DNA of 64,000 nt from Candidatus Contendibacter sp. (GTDB taxonomy: Bacteria; Pseudomonadota; Gammaproteobacteria; Competibacterales; Competibacteraceae), in NCBI GenBank assembly GCA_029624675.1, contig JARSSP010000050.1, forward strand, positions 1 through 64,000, in the 5' to 3' direction. Below the pieces are notes generated by a model. The model was not told the origin of the DNA, did not search any database, and worked only from the letters and a program-made list of their open reading frames with translations. Below, one piece after another: positions 8,969-20,435 of this stretch; within the stretch, counting starts at the first letter, position 1, and every line of letters starts with the position of its first letter. Both the position numbers and the translations under genes were made by a program.

Positions 8969-11900
8969 CGTCCACCCGCCAACGGAAACGATGGACGGGC
9001 TTGGTCATGACAACCGTGTACGTATTGTTTAGGTTGGGATTGAAGGTCTTGTTGGTTTCGTCGTCCTTCAACTTGGAATGTTGGAGAACATCGTCCGGTC
9101 CAGCCCAGCTCAGGGTGATGGTGCGCGGTCGATCGGAACGCACCTCGAAACTCCATTCACTGTTTCCCCTCTTGGTCACGGCGCGGTAGTCGGAGGTGTA
9201 ATCGCCCGCATACGCACCCCAGTCGGAATGAGGGAAAACGATGGTGAGAAATTTGCTGGTATCGAAGGGCGACAGTTCCTTAAGATCATGCTGGTCGGGA
9301 CCCTCGACGCTGTCGCTCAAGCGGCCCAGCAGATTGCCTGGATCGACCAAGTCATCCGCCTCGACGATCAGGCGAAGACCCCATTCCTCCGGGCGGCGGG
9401 TCCGAGGGGCGGGGTAACGCGACCGATTAGTAACAGCTTGAGAAGTTTGTGCTTCCGTTTCTGCTTCCGCGATGCTTGTTGCTAAGGTAGGCGCAGCAGC
9501 TTGGGTGCAGGAGAGGACAGGAGTATCCGGGATCAGCAGCTTGATACTGTTTTTTGCCTTTACCCACCAGCCATCAAATACCTCCAGGGTGCCTTCGGCG
9601 CCGGCAGTCAGCCCATCGAACGGCTGATAGGCGGAACCGTTCCATTTATGCATAATTCTTGACATCACGCAGCCGGTACCCGGTGGGCTCTGTTCGCAAG
9701 CGCCACCCGGATCGGCTTGCTCCAGGGTCAACTGGCTGGTGCCATCCACTACCTTTACATCCGCCCAACAGACAGAAAAGGTGAAAGGATGTCCCGCCAT
9801 GTTCCAACCTGGAGGCGCAGCCGCCAAGGATGGCAACAGAGGATTGTTCAGCATGCCCGCCGCATCTATTGTCTGGGAGCTATCCAACGTCTTGATCCAG
9901 TAACCTCGACCTGCTTCAACTGGACTGTTGAGCCCCAGCTTTATATAGCTTTGAGTGTTCGCATTCCACTCGAAAACCGCCCAGCGTTGATCGTAAACGC
10001 TCGCGTTCAAGTTATCACCAAACACGGCTTCTACGGTGTTATTGCTACCGACGTTGCACGGCAGTCCGATCATTCGCCACTGATTGGGCGTTAAAGCCAG
10101 TGTGGTTTGCGGACAAGTCAACGCCGCATCGGCCTGAACCAAGCCGAATCCGCTGTCATAATCGAATCCGGGAGTCCTCATATCGATAGCGGTTCTCTCC
10201 ATAAAGCCGTATACCCCGTCCGGACTGAGGTTGGGAGCGGCCTGACGCAGCAATGCCGCGACGGCGGCGGCGTGGGGAGCCGCGGCGGAGGTGCCAAAAA
10301 AGTTCGGATAGGAGTCGCCGTCGGCGACGGCGTAGGTACCGAAGAATGTGTTATTGGTACCGTCCGGTCCCACGATCTCGGGTTTCTGTCTTACCTCGGG
10401 CTGAGTTTTCCGAGTTCCATTGACCTCAAAGAGGATCGGCGTGCCGCCGGCGGATGAGAACGACTCCAGGGTTGGGGGTGTGGTCCCAAAGGCAGGCGTG
10501 GAGTAGTAAAACGCTGCACCGGTCGCTTCGGCCCCAGCGGCATTCGCATGGCCAAAAGTTGTGCTGCTGGAAGTGTTGTGTTCCGTAATTGTCATGTTAC
10601 CAAAAGCAATATACTTGATCAGGCTTGGGTATGGTCCAGAATTTTTCTTAGCTATGGCAATAACCCTGTTAGCAGTCGTAGTAGTGCTGCTGTTTTGAAG
10701 TGCTGTACCATGCGCAAACTCCACTGGATCGGAGCCGATATTGGGCTGATCAGAACCGCCAAGCAGTGTTGTGTAACTGCTATTATAAATCAGAAGAGCC
10801 AAGTCACTGGCAGAACCTGGCGACCCACTAACTGAGAAGTAGGGTTGATCCCATTGCAGGGATATTCTGGCCGAACCGGATGGTGGAATACTAAACGATT
10901 GGTAAATATCGACACCAGGGCCTGGATCAAAATCATGAAACTCGCCATAAACAGGATCAAAAATACCACTGGGCCTGAATGCGCTTTCATAAGACTTGCG
11001 GGCCTGGTTACCCGCCGATGAGAAATAAGCCACCCCTCTCCCCGCCACTTGATTCACCGCCTGAGCGATGATGCCGTCCTGGAAAAACGGCGCGGTCAGA
11101 TAGCTCACATCATCGACGATGACGGTGGCTCCGGCATCCGCCAAGTCGACAATGCCTTGAGCGAAATCAGCCATGCCATCGAATGCGGTATGAAAAGCCT
11201 GGGTAGAACCCGGCGCGACGTCATGGATAAGCTGCATCATGGCCCGGCCCTCATCTGTAGCCGAGCCATGATCTGTAGTGGCAGCGCAGGATCTAATTTC
11301 TTGCAACACAGTGACGCCCGTTGGCAGATCCCCCGAGGCAACATCTGTAGTGGCGCCGCCCAAGCAATTATAACTATCCGACAGTGTACCAATTTTGACG
11401 CCCGCGCCGTCTAAGCTAAAGGTTGTCCGTGCAATATTGGCGCGCATCGCCTGATCTCCCTGGCTGGTAACCAGTCCCGCATTCGTCATGGCATAGGCGG
11501 GTCGAACAAAATTCAGGCTGTTTAGATGAGCCATCGTAGTAATGGTATTAATCGGCAACTGGCCGGAAACGATGCGGCCAAAAGCAACGCCGTTCCGTAG
11601 CCCGAGAGCTTCGAGATCGGCCAGTAGCTTTTTGGCATCTTGCTGAGCAACGGCATCGATGACAACGCGTTCTTCAACCAGTCGAGCAAGCTGATTCGTC
11701 GAAGCAAACGGCTGTCGCAGGGTTTGAAAACCACCGCGCTGCTGATAGTTCAAATGCTCGTAGTACAATGCCACCAGATCGCTGCTGACCCTGGGTATCG
11801 CCGTGTATTTGGGATTGAGGGGGTTAGCGGGTACATTGGCAGTAAGCTTTGCCGTATCGGGACTCGAACCCGCTAGATTTTCCTGGCCAAAGACAGCATT

Positions 11901-11969
11901 ATTTACCGTAAACGCACCAGCCATTGTGGCGATTATCGATATGCCGGCGTACAACCATTTCGATCTCAT
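8958..11969 (-). CDS. Secreted subtilisin-fold (S8-like) serine peptidase with C-terminal repeat modules
   Basis: A 1003-residue exported protein with a good start (GGAGG eight bases before ATG) and a signal peptide (MRSKWLYAGISIIATMAGA). Subtilase signatures are GVKIGTLSDS with candidate catalytic Asp198, SSAGN with oxyanion Asn321, and GTSAAAPHAAAVAALL with Ser561. The histidine motif is atypical: DEGRAMMQLIHDVAPG (239-254) has Glu240 where HGTAVAEIVHDVAPG-type sequences have the catalytic His, although a DHGS lies just before it (His234). After the catalytic domain, two similar modules follow (MIGLP...GYWIKT and MAGHP...GWWVKA, roughly 645-815), then a Lys/Arg-containing tail domain. It heads the operon with the PqqD-HprK and small-protein genes. 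It could process their product or be an independent secreted enzyme. Confidence 0.88.
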   Translation of the reverse strand: MRSKWLYAGISIIATMAGAFTVNNAVFGQENLAGSSPDTAKLTANVPANPLNPKYTAIPRVSSDLVALYYEHLNYQQRGGFQTLRQPFASTNQLARLVEERVVIDAVAQQDAKKLLADLEALGLRNGVAFGRIVSGQLPINTITTMAHLNSLNFVRPAYAMTNAGLVTSQGDQAMRANIARTTFSLDGAGVKIGTLSDSYNCLGGATTDVASGDLPTGVTVLQEIRSCAATTDHGSATDEGRAMMQLIHDVAPGSTQAFHTAFDGMADFAQGIVDLADAGATVIVDDVSYLTAPFFQDGIIAQAVNQVAGRGVAYFSSAGNQARKSYESAFRPSGIFDPVYGEFHDFDPGPGVDIYQSFSIPPSGSARISLQWDQPYFSVSGSPGSASDLALLIYNSSYTTLLGGSDQPNIGSDPVEFAHGTALQNSSTTTTANRVIAIAKKNSGPYPSLIKYIAFGNMTITEHNTSSSTTFGHANAAGAEATGAAFYYSTPAFGTTPPTLESFSSAGGTPILFEVNGTRKTQPEVRQKPEIVGPDGTNNTFFGTYAVADGDSYPNFFGTSAAAPHAAAVAALLRQAAPNLSPDGVYGFMERTAIDMRTPGFDYDSGFGLVQADAALTCPQTTLALTPNQWRMIGLPCNVGSNNTVEAVFGDNLNASVYDQRWAVFEWNANTQSYIKLGLNSPVEAGRGYWIKTLDSSQTIDAAGMLNNPLLPSLAAAPPGWNMAGHPFTFSVCWADVKVVDGTSQLTLEQADPGGACEQSPPGTGCVMSRIMHKWNGSAYQPFDGLTAGAEGTLEVFDGWWVKAKNSIKLLIPDTPVLSCTQAAAPTLATSIAEAETEAQTSQAVTNRSRYPAPRTRRPEEWGLRLIVEADDLVDPGNLLGRLSDSVEGPDQHDLKELSPFDTSKFLTIVFPHSDWGAYAGDYTSDYRAVTKRGNSEWSFEVRSDRPRTITLSWAGPDDVLQHSKLKDDETNKTFNPNLNNTYTVVMTKPVHRFRWRVDGGR

Positions 11970-12021
11970 GAGCTAACCTCCCGTTTCTTAAAACTAGATG
12001 ACGTAATCTCCAGAAACAGCC

Positions 12022-12501
12022 ATGAACCTTCAAGAACAGAGATTGATGGCGGACCTGATCCGCAGCCGGCATTGGGCGGCGCTGGCGACCCAGGGACCCG
12101 AGGGACCGGAGGCGTCCTGGGTCGCCTACGTCCCGCAGACCGACTTCAGCGGCTTTCTGTTGCATCTCAGCACCCTGGCGTCGCACACCCGCAATCTGCT
12201 GGCCGACTCGCGCGCCGGCCTGGCGATCAGCGAACCGGAACGGGAGGGCGAGGACCCGCAGACCCTGGCGCGGGTCATGATTCAGGGTAGAGTGACAATC
12301 GTTCCCAAGGATAGTACGGGCTATCGAGAGATGGCGCAACACTATCAACAAGTGCTGCCCGCCTCGACGCCGCGCTTCGAGTTCGACGATTTTTTGCTGC
12401 TCCGCCTGACCCCAGTCCGCACCCGCTTCGTCGGTGGCTTCGCCCGCGCCTACACCCTGGACGACATCGCCCTGCGCGTGGCGGCTCAGCGCACCAGTTG
12501 A
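12022..12501 (+). CDS. Pyridoxamine 5'-phosphate oxidase-fold (split-barrel) protein
   Basis: A 159-residue single-domain protein of the FMN-binding split-barrel class. Visible features are RSRHWAALATQGPEGPEAS at residues 13-31, the first barrel strand, LHLSTLASHTRNLLADSRAGL with the strand-helix seen in HugZ/PNPOx-type proteins, and RVMIQGRVTIVP. The C-terminal FVGGFARAYTLD resembles the end of the haem-utilisation HugZ group, where the flanking residues form a haem-binding site. The substrate is unknown; it may be a flavin oxidoreductase or a haem-degrading relative. It starts 52 bases from the divergent S8 peptidase gene and its 3' end overlaps gspF tail-to-tail by 16 bases. Confidence 0.82.
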   Translation: MNLQEQRLMADLIRSRHWAALATQGPEGPEASWVAYVPQTDFSGFLLHLSTLASHTRNLLADSRAGLAISEPEREGEDPQTLARVMIQGRVTIVPKDSTGYREMAQHYQQVLPASTPRFEFDDFLLLRLTPVRTRFVGGFARAYTLDDIALRVAAQRTS

Positions 12502-13702
12502 TTCAGATCGAAGATCGGCAACAAAATCGCCAGCACGATCACCAGCACCACCCCGCCCATCACCAGAATCAGCATCGGCTCGAAAATCCCCAGCAGCGCG
12601 GCGATCAAGGTTTCGGTCTCGCGCTCCTGCTGCGCTGCCGCCCGCTCCAGCATGTTTTCCAGCCGGCCGCTGGCCTCGCCACTGGCGATGAGCTGCACCG
12701 TCATCGGCGGAAAATAGCCGCTGGCGCCGACCGCCTTTTGCAGGCTGGCACCCTCCTTGACCCGCGCCGCCGCCTGCTCCACCGCTTCCCGCATCGGCAG
12801 ATTGCCGATCACCTGGGCGGAAATCCGCAAGGCTTCGAGCACCGGCACGCCGCTGGCCATCAAAATGCTGAAGGTGCGGGCGAAGCGGGCGGTATTGATC
12901 CCCCGCGCCAGCCGCCCGATCAGGGGCAGTTGCAGCAACACCTGATGTACCCGTCGCTTGAACCCGATCCGGCGCAGGGCGCGGAGCCAGGCGACGATAC
13001 CTCCCGCCAGCACCGCCAACACCACCCAGCCATACTGGCGCAGAAAATCGCTCAGGGCAATCAGACCCCGGGTCAGGGCCGGCAATTGCTGATGGAGGCT
13101 GCCGAACACCTGCACCACCTGCGGCACCACATAAGTCAGCAGGCCGGCCACGATCAGGATGGCGACACCGGTCAACAGCAACGGATAGAACAGCGCCAGC
13201 CCGACCTTCTGGCGCATCTGCTGGCGGGCCTCGGTGTAGTCGGCCAACCGCTCGAACACCACGTCCAGATGGCCGGACTGCTCGCCGGCGGCGACCGTGG
13301 CCCGGTACAGTTCGGGGAACGCCTGGGGAAAATCGCCCAGCGCGGTCGCCAGGGTATGCCCTTCCAGCACCCGGGTCCGCACCGCCAGCAACAAACCGCC
13401 CAACCGCGCCCGATCCGCCTGACGGGCCACCGCGCCCAAGGCTTCCTCCAGCGGCAACCCGGACCCTGCCAGGGTCGCCAGTTGCCGGGTAACCAACGCC
13501 AGATCGGTCGCGCTGATCCGTACCCGTCCGCGCCACCACTGATGGCCGCGCCGCTGTTCCTGGCTGGCGATTTCCTCGACCCCCAGCGGATTCAACCCAC
13601 GCTCGCGCAAGGCTTGTCGGGCCAGGCGCGGCGTGTCGGCCTCGATCAATCCCTTGCGTTGACGGCCCTTGGCGTCGAGGGCGGCGTATTGAAAAGCGGG
13701 CA

Positions 13703-13706
<4 letters not shown>
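12486..13706 (-). CDS. gspF: Type II secretion inner-membrane platform protein GspF
   Basis: Polytopic inner-membrane protein of the type II secretion assembly platform, contacting the GspE ATPase and GspL. The 406 residues contain two T2SF repeats: one around [20 protein letters not shown] (about 70-190) and another around [19 protein letters not shown] (about 270-395). Transmembrane segments occur near 170-195 ([19 protein letters not shown]), 220-240 and at the C-terminus ([19 protein letters not shown]). It starts inside the gspE stop codon (ATGA), so the two are coupled. It is the last gene of the C-D-E-F block; no gspG-M follow here and they must lie elsewhere, if present. Confidence 0.95.
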
Positions 13707-15216
<1,510 letters not shown>

Positions 15217-15220
<4 letters not shown>

Positions 15221-17409
15221 TTGTTGCCGAAGCCAAATTCCACTGGCTCCGCCACCTTTGGCGGCGCGCTGGCCACTGGCGCTGGCGTCGGTGTGGCTGG
15301 AGGCTGCGTGTCGAGAATCGTGCCCTGCGCCCTCACCTCCGCCGGTTCCTTCAACACCGGCGTCTGCACGTCCGGCAGCAGCGAAACTTCCTTGGTGCGC
15401 GCCGCCAGTTGCTGCTCGCGGATATAGCTGTATTTGTCGCTGGTATGCAAGGTTCCCTGTCCCGGTTCCCGCAGGATGATCGGATGCAGGAACACCATCA
15501 GATTGCGCTTGAGCTTGCTGGTGTTGCGGTAGCGGAACAAGTTGCCCAGCAACGGAATGTCGCCCAAAAGAGGTACTTTCTGTGCGCTTTCGTCGATCTT
15601 GTCGTCGATCAACCCCCCCAGCACCAGAATCTGCCCATCCTCCACCAACACGTTGGTATTGATCTCGCGGGTATTCAGGGTCGGTCCCTGGGTGGCGGCG
15701 TTGGCCGACGGCACCACGTTGGAAACTTCCTGACTAATTTCCAGCTTGACGGCGTTCCCTTCGTTGATTTGCGGCTTGACCTTGAGCTTGATGCCCACCT
15801 TCTCGCGATTGATGGTCTGGAACGGATTGCCGATCTGCGACGTCGTGCTGCTTCCGCTGCCGGTCGAGGTGGTGTAGGAACCGGTCACGAACGGCACGTC
15901 CTGGCCGACGATGATCGACGCCTCCTCGTTGTCCAGCGTCACAAGGGTCGGGGTGGACAGCACGTTGGCGTCGGCGTCCTTGGCCAGGGCGCTGATGATG
16001 GCGCCGACGCCACCGGCGACACTCCCCACGCCAAGTTGTAGACCTTGCGGTATTCTTGCCGCCGAGAGCGCCGATAAATCGTCCTTGTTAGCCTGCGCCG
16101 CCAGGCCGATGATATTGGCCAGGCTGGAAGTACCGGCGTCGAAGTTAGTGAAGCCGATCGCATTGTTGCTGCTCACCACCCATTGCACCCCCAACTCGGC
16201 GGTTTTCTCGGCGGAAATCTCGGCGATGACCGCCTCCACCAGCACCTGGGCGCGGCGCACGTCCAGTTGCGCGATCACCGAGCGCAGGGAGCGCAACAGA
16301 TCCGGCGGCGCGGTGATCACCAGGGCATTGGTCGCGTCGTCGGCCTGGATATCGACCAGGCCACCACCACCGCCACTACTGCTCCCACCACCCGGTGGCG
16401 CGTTGATGGCCTGACCGGGCACGGGGGCGTTGCGGGCGGCTTCGTTGCTCAGGCTCTTGCTGACCCCTTGCAACACCGTCACCAGATTCTTGGCTTTGGC
16501 GTAGCGCAGATAGACCACCTGGGTATTGCCGCCGCTGTCCACCGGCGTGTCCAGATGGGTGATCAGCGCCCGCAACCGCAGCCGCGACGCCTTGTCGCCG
16601 CTCAACAAAAGGCTGTTAGTGCGCTCGTCCGCCACCATGCGCGGCGGCGTGCCGGCGGTGGCGGCTGGATCGGCCTTGACTCGCCCCTGCTCCAGGGCGG
16701 TCAGCACCCGTGTGATCTCGATGGCCGAGGCGTGACGCAGAGGCACAATCTCGACTTCCTCGTTGCTAGCCAGATCGACCCGGGCGATGATGCTGGCGAT
16801 GCGCTCGACGTTGGCCGCCGCGTCGGAAATGATCAGGACATTGGTGGGGGTATAGGCGGCCAGATGACCCTGCGGCGGAATCAGGGGACGGAGGATCGGT
16901 ACGATCTGGGCGGCGGAAACGTTCTGGACCTGAATGACCCGGGTCACGATCTGGTCCGATTCGGCGCCGCTTCGCGGGTCCACGGTGGGGATATTCTCCT
17001 GCTTAGCCCCGGCCGCCGGCACGATCTTGATCACCTTGCCGCTGGGAATGGCGGCGAAGCCATGCACCGCCAGCACCGACAGAAAGACTTCGTAAAGCTC
17101 CCTTTCATCCATCGGCTTGGCGGAAATGACCGTCACCCGGCCCTTGACCCGTGGATCGACGATGAAGTTCTTGCCGGTCAACGCCGACATGCTTTCCACC
17201 AGGGCGTTGATCTCAACCTCCTTAAGGTTGAGCGTCACCGGCGCGGCGAACGCCAGCGGGATTAAGGCCAGCCCCAGCAGCAACGCGCCCAGGACCCGGC
17301 GCACGGGGCGCGCGGGTGGATCGAACCATCTCTCGAACCGCTTGGATGGAATCATCATGGTCGGAGTAGGGATAGAGGCATGGCGGTGGCGGAAAGCCGT
17401 GGGGTTCAT
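15217..17409 (-). CDS. gspD: Type II secretion outer-membrane secretin GspD
   Basis: Outer-membrane secretin forming the exit channel of type II secretion. Of the 730 residues, the first ~50 hold a long basic leader and hydrophobic stretch ([19 protein letters not shown]), so the mature protein starts near [16 protein letters not shown]. Domains N0 to N3 follow in order (N0: [16 protein letters not shown]1/N2: [25 protein letters not shown]3 with a Gly/Ser-rich linker), then the secretin barrel ([15 protein letters not shown]) and an S-domain-like tail. The start overlaps gspC by ATGA. A downstream Met pair at 18-19 is a possible alternative start that gives a shorter leader. No pilotin gene is visible nearby. 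Confidence 0.95.
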
Positions 17410-18368
17410 CGCGGCGGCCGGCCGCTCAGGGAAAAGGTCAGGGGAATCTCGACGCCGCCGCGCAATACTCGCACACTGATTCGATCCGCGCCCAATACTT
17501 CCCGCAGCAGGGTCAAACCCTGCATGGGACTGTTAAGACGGTTGCCGTTGATTTCGGTGACCACGTCGCCGCCGCTGAGACCGAGTTGCCCCAAAAGCTT
17601 TGGGTCCCTCCCCTCCCGCAGGCGAAACCCGACGAACTGACCGTCTTGCAGGTAGGGGCTGGCGAACGCGATATCCTCCAACGCCCTTGGCCGATTCATC
17701 ATTTCACCGCGCAAGCGCTCCACCATGGCGCTGGCGTCGATCACCCGCACTTCCCCGGCAGCCGCCGGTTCGGCCATCGGCGCCATTGGCGGTTCGGGGG
17801 CGTTCAGCGGCGCCGGCATCGGCGCGGTCTCCGGCAACCCATCGCCCAACTTCGGCAGTTTAAGCACCTCTTCCCGGCCGTTGCGGGCAATCACCACATG
17901 ATCGCGCTGGATGCGTTGCAAGCGGGCGCCGCCGGGCAACAGCTCGCCAGGCCGATAACCGCGCTCCAGCCCATTGTCCTCGGCGATCAGGGCCAGCGCC
18001 CGATCAGCCCCCTGCTCCATGAAAAAGATTCCGACCAGCCGCAGCTTGAGCGGGGTCACCGGCAGCGGGACCGACGGCTTTTCCATCGGCCGACCGGTCT
18101 CGGCCTGGCCGAACAAATGCCATGAACCGATGACCGCGGCCTCGGCGGGACGCGGGGACAAGGGAGAATCGGAAGCCGGCGCCAACTCCGTCGGCGTTGG
18201 GGATTGGGTGCGCGGCGGGGAAGAATCGGTCAACAGGGCCAGAGTCAAGCTGGCGAGCGCGCGCGCCAATGCGATCACCAGGATCACATTGACGACCGTC
18301 ACGGCGACCCGCGACCAGGCGTTGGAGCGAAACAGCGCCAGCAGGGCGCGTCGGGCAAAACGAGTCAA
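17406..18368 (-). CDS. gspC: Type II secretion inner-membrane protein GspC
   Basis: Bitopic inner-membrane protein linking the platform to the secretin GspD and helping select substrates. The N-terminal transmembrane helix is VAVTVVNVILVIALARALASL; the periplasmic HR domain follows with VTPLKLRLVGIFFMEQGADRALALIA, and a PDZ domain ends the protein (LRREGRDPKLLGQLGLSGGDVV-type region, then ITEINGN-like GDVVTEINGNRLNSP). The start at 18368 is a TTG with no ATG upstream in frame, and the 320-residue length fits the family, but the exact start is uncertain. It is the first gene of the coupled gspC-D-E-F block. Confidence 0.93.
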   Translation of the reverse strand: MTRFARRALLALFRSNAWSRVAVTVVNVILVIALARALASLTLALLTDSSPPRTQSPTPTELAPASDSPLSPRPAEAAVIGSWHLFGQAETGRPMEKPSVPLPVTPLKLRLVGIFFMEQGADRALALIAEDNGLERGYRPGELLPGGARLQRIQRDHVVIARNGREEVLKLPKLGDGLPETAPMPAPLNAPEPPMAPMAEPAAAGEVRVIDASAMVERLRGEMMNRPRALEDIAFASPYLQDGQFVGFRLREGRDPKLLGQLGLSGGDVVTEINGNRLNSPMQGLTLLREVLGADRISVRVLRGGVEIPLTFSLSGRPPR

Positions 18369-18495
18369 AGTGGGGCTTAAGGTCGGTCGATGGCCAAGGC
18401 ATCCGTGTAAGTCAAGGCGCGATGGCGGGTCCAGGGAAATTCATCAACCAGCATAACAAAATTCCACCGACCCCGAGGCTATTCAAAACCGCCTC

Positions 18496-18873
18496 TCAAT
18501 CCCAATCGTGATAATGCTTGTGGCGATACTTGTAATGGCCCCGCTGCCAACCTCGGCCATGGTGGTAGCCAGGCGGAGGGCCGTAGTCGCGCGGCGCAAC
18601 ATAGACCGGGCGATCCACATACCGGTAGCGATCCACATAGATAACCTCGGGCTGACGGTAGCGACGAGTGGTAATAGCGGTCCCCGCCGCGCCGCCGAGA
18701 GCACCTCCCAGGATAGCGCCATCGCGCCCGCCCAACTGGGAACCCATGCCGGCTCCCAACGCGCCGCCTAACGCGCCGCCCAGCATCGCATCCCCCGTCA
18801 AGCCGCCGGCCAACAGCGGCGCCGGAGTTCCAAGAATGGTTACAAGCAGCAGGGAGGGTATGACTTTGGCCAT
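18496..18873 (-). CDS. Glycine-zipper membrane protein with basic/aromatic tail
   Basis: A 125-residue exported protein. The N-terminus MAKVIPSLLLVTILGTPAPLLAG is a signal peptide, and there is no lipobox Cys. Residues about 27-65 are a glycine-zipper, two hydrophobic segments with GGALGGALGAGMGSQLGG and LGGALGGAAGT, the type that packs as paired helices in outer-membrane or periplasmic proteins. The remainder is rich in Tyr, His and Arg (YVDRYRYVDRPVYVAP, HKHYHDWD), a surface-binding or disordered tail. Function unknown. It lies between gspC and a thioesterase on the minus strand with no obvious operon partner; 127 bases separate it from gspC and hold no visible gene. Confidence 0.8.
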   Translation of the reverse strand: MAKVIPSLLLVTILGTPAPLLAGGLTGDAMLGGALGGALGAGMGSQLGGRDGAILGGALGGAAGTAITTRRYRQPEVIYVDRYRYVDRPVYVAPRDYGPPPGYHHGRGWQRGHYKYRHKHYHDWD

Positions 18874-18975
18874 GATGACATGCCTCGGATGACTATTAAG
18901 GTTGGCAATCAGCGTAGGTCAGCCAAACTGAACAAACGCTGACCAACTCCGGTCAAGCGCCAACCCCCTGCTGGC

Positions 18976-19506
18976 CTATCTGGACAGCCAGCGCAACACC
19001 GTCGTCTCGGGTTGGATGGTCGGGGATTTGGCGCGCACCCCCATCACCCGACCCGATTGGGGTGGACGCGATAGTTGGATATGCACCGCCATCAGCGCGC
19101 TCAGTCGGTCCATGGCCGACACGGGCATCGGCGCGCTGTGGCGCTCGGTCAAAGCCACATGGATCACCATCAACTCGGTGGTGGCGGACAGAAAGCCCCG
19201 CTCGGCGTGATACAGCCGATGGAAATAGTGAATTCGCTTGCTGTCGAAGCCGAGCAACTGGGTGGTGACGCGCATGGGATTGCCGGCCACCAGCTCGCGC
19301 TGATAATTGACATGGGTTTCCACCACGAAGGTGGAGCAGCGCTGGCGATCCTGATAGTCCCGCCCCATGCCCAGACACTCCATGAAGGCGTCGGTGGCAT
19401 GATCGAACGCCAGTACGTAATAGGCGACGTTCATATGGCCGTTGCTATCGATCCACTCGGGTGGCACCACGCCGGTGTACAGGCACAGGGGGGATTCGAT
19501 CCGCAT
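18976..19506 (-). CDS. Hotdog-fold acyl-CoA thioesterase family protein
   Basis: About 176 residues with the 4HBT hotdog fold. The signature DSNGHMNVAYYVLAFDHATD near residue 20 has the DxxGHMNVxxY pattern of acyl-CoA thioesterases, with Asp as the catalytic residue. The strand-rich body follows (VVETHVNYQRELVAGNPM, HRLYHAERGFLSATTELM). The frame is open from GTG 19521, but ATG 19506 gives the usual family opening MRIESPLCLYTGVVPPEW; no clear ribosome site decides. Substrate unknown; related proteins hydrolyse medium or long acyl-CoAs. Its start is head to head with thiD across about 100 bases. Confidence 0.82.
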   Translation of the reverse strand: MRIESPLCLYTGVVPPEWIDSNGHMNVAYYVLAFDHATDAFMECLGMGRDYQDRQRCSTFVVETHVNYQRELVAGNPMRVTTQLLGFDSKRIHYFHRLYHAERGFLSATTELMVIHVALTERHSAPMPVSAMDRLSALMAVHIQLSRPPQSGRVMGVRAKSPTIQPETTVLRWLSR

Positions 19507-19607
19507 GGTTATAATCACCACGTTCCGTGAAATCGCGGTACGCTACCTGCTTTTACCGCGTCGCGCAATTGGTGTAATGGCTTGAAACTCCAAATCCAGG
19601 AGAACGC

Positions 19608-20414
19608 ATGGCAACGAACGGGCGGATACTGATCGTGGCGGGCTCGGATTCCGGCGGAGGCGCGGGAATTCAAGCCGATCTGAAGACGGTGACGGCACTG
19701 GGTGGCTACGCGGCGACGGCGATCACCGCGCTGACCGCGCAAAACACCCAGGGCGTCTTCGGCATCGTCGGAGTGGAGCCGGCCTTCATCGTCCAACAAA
19801 TGGAAGTGGTGCTGAACGACTTGGGCGCCGACTGCGTCAAGACCGGCATGCTGCACAACGCCACCGTCATCGACGCCGTGGTCGAGACGCTCGACCGCGT
19901 GGCCACCGGCATTCCGGTGGTGGTCGATCCGGTGATGTACGCCAAGGGCGGCGAAAGCCTGCTTGACCCAGCGGCGCGCAATACGCTGATCCAGCGCCTG
20001 TTGCCCCGCGCCGCCTTGATCACGCCCAATGTTCGCGAGGCGGAAGCCCTGAGCGGGTTACCGATCCGGGAGTCCGACGGTCTGGCGGCGGCGGGTCGGC
20101 GTCTTCTTGAGCTTGGGCCGGCGGCGGTGTTGGTCAAGGGTGGACACTTGCCCGGCGATACCGTCACTGACTGGCTGATCTGGCCGGGAGGCGCGGAAGC
20201 GTTCGCCGCGCCGCGCGTCGACAGCCGCAATACGCATGGCACCGGTTGCACCCTGGCCTCGGCCATCGCCACTGGGCTGGCGCAAGGGTTGCCGTTGAAC
20301 GCGGCGGTGCGGCGGGCACTGGCCTACGTGCGAGAAGCGATCCGCACCGCGCCCGGTCTGGGCCAAGGCTGTGGTCCGCTACATCACGGGCACACGACGC
20401 GCCCCTGGCCCTAA
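19608..20414 (+). CDS. thiD: Hydroxymethylpyrimidine (phosphate) kinase
   Basis: Bifunctional HMP/HMP-P kinase that makes HMP-pyrophosphate for thiamin synthesis. The 268 residues start MATNGRILIVAGSDSGGGAGIQ after a strong AGGAG site. GYAATAITALTAQNT and the ATP/HMP region VVVDPVMYAKGGE are seen, followed by the anion-hole motif DSRNTHGTGCTLASAIA with the catalytic Asp region near the end. All match ThiD rather than the pyridoxal-kinase relatives. It is followed 21 bases later by an alpha/beta hydrolase gene with its own AGGAG site; no other thi gene is present and no TPP riboswitch is seen upstream. Confidence 0.94.
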   Translation: MATNGRILIVAGSDSGGGAGIQADLKTVTALGGYAATAITALTAQNTQGVFGIVGVEPAFIVQQMEVVLNDLGADCVKTGMLHNATVIDAVVETLDRVATGIPVVVDPVMYAKGGESLLDPAARNTLIQRLLPRAALITPNVREAEALSGLPIRESDGLAAAGRRLLELGPAAVLVKGGHLPGDTVTDWLIWPGGAEAFAAPRVDSRNTHGTGCTLASAIATGLAQGLPLNAAVRRALAYVREAIRTAPGLGQGCGPLHHGHTTRPWP

Positions 20415-20435
20415 ACGATCTTAAGGAGAAAATTC

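Noticed and set aside
11899..13539. Long minus-strand frame across gspF
   Set aside because: Gly/Arg/Pro-rich translation typical of an out-of-frame reading of gspF, with no motif.
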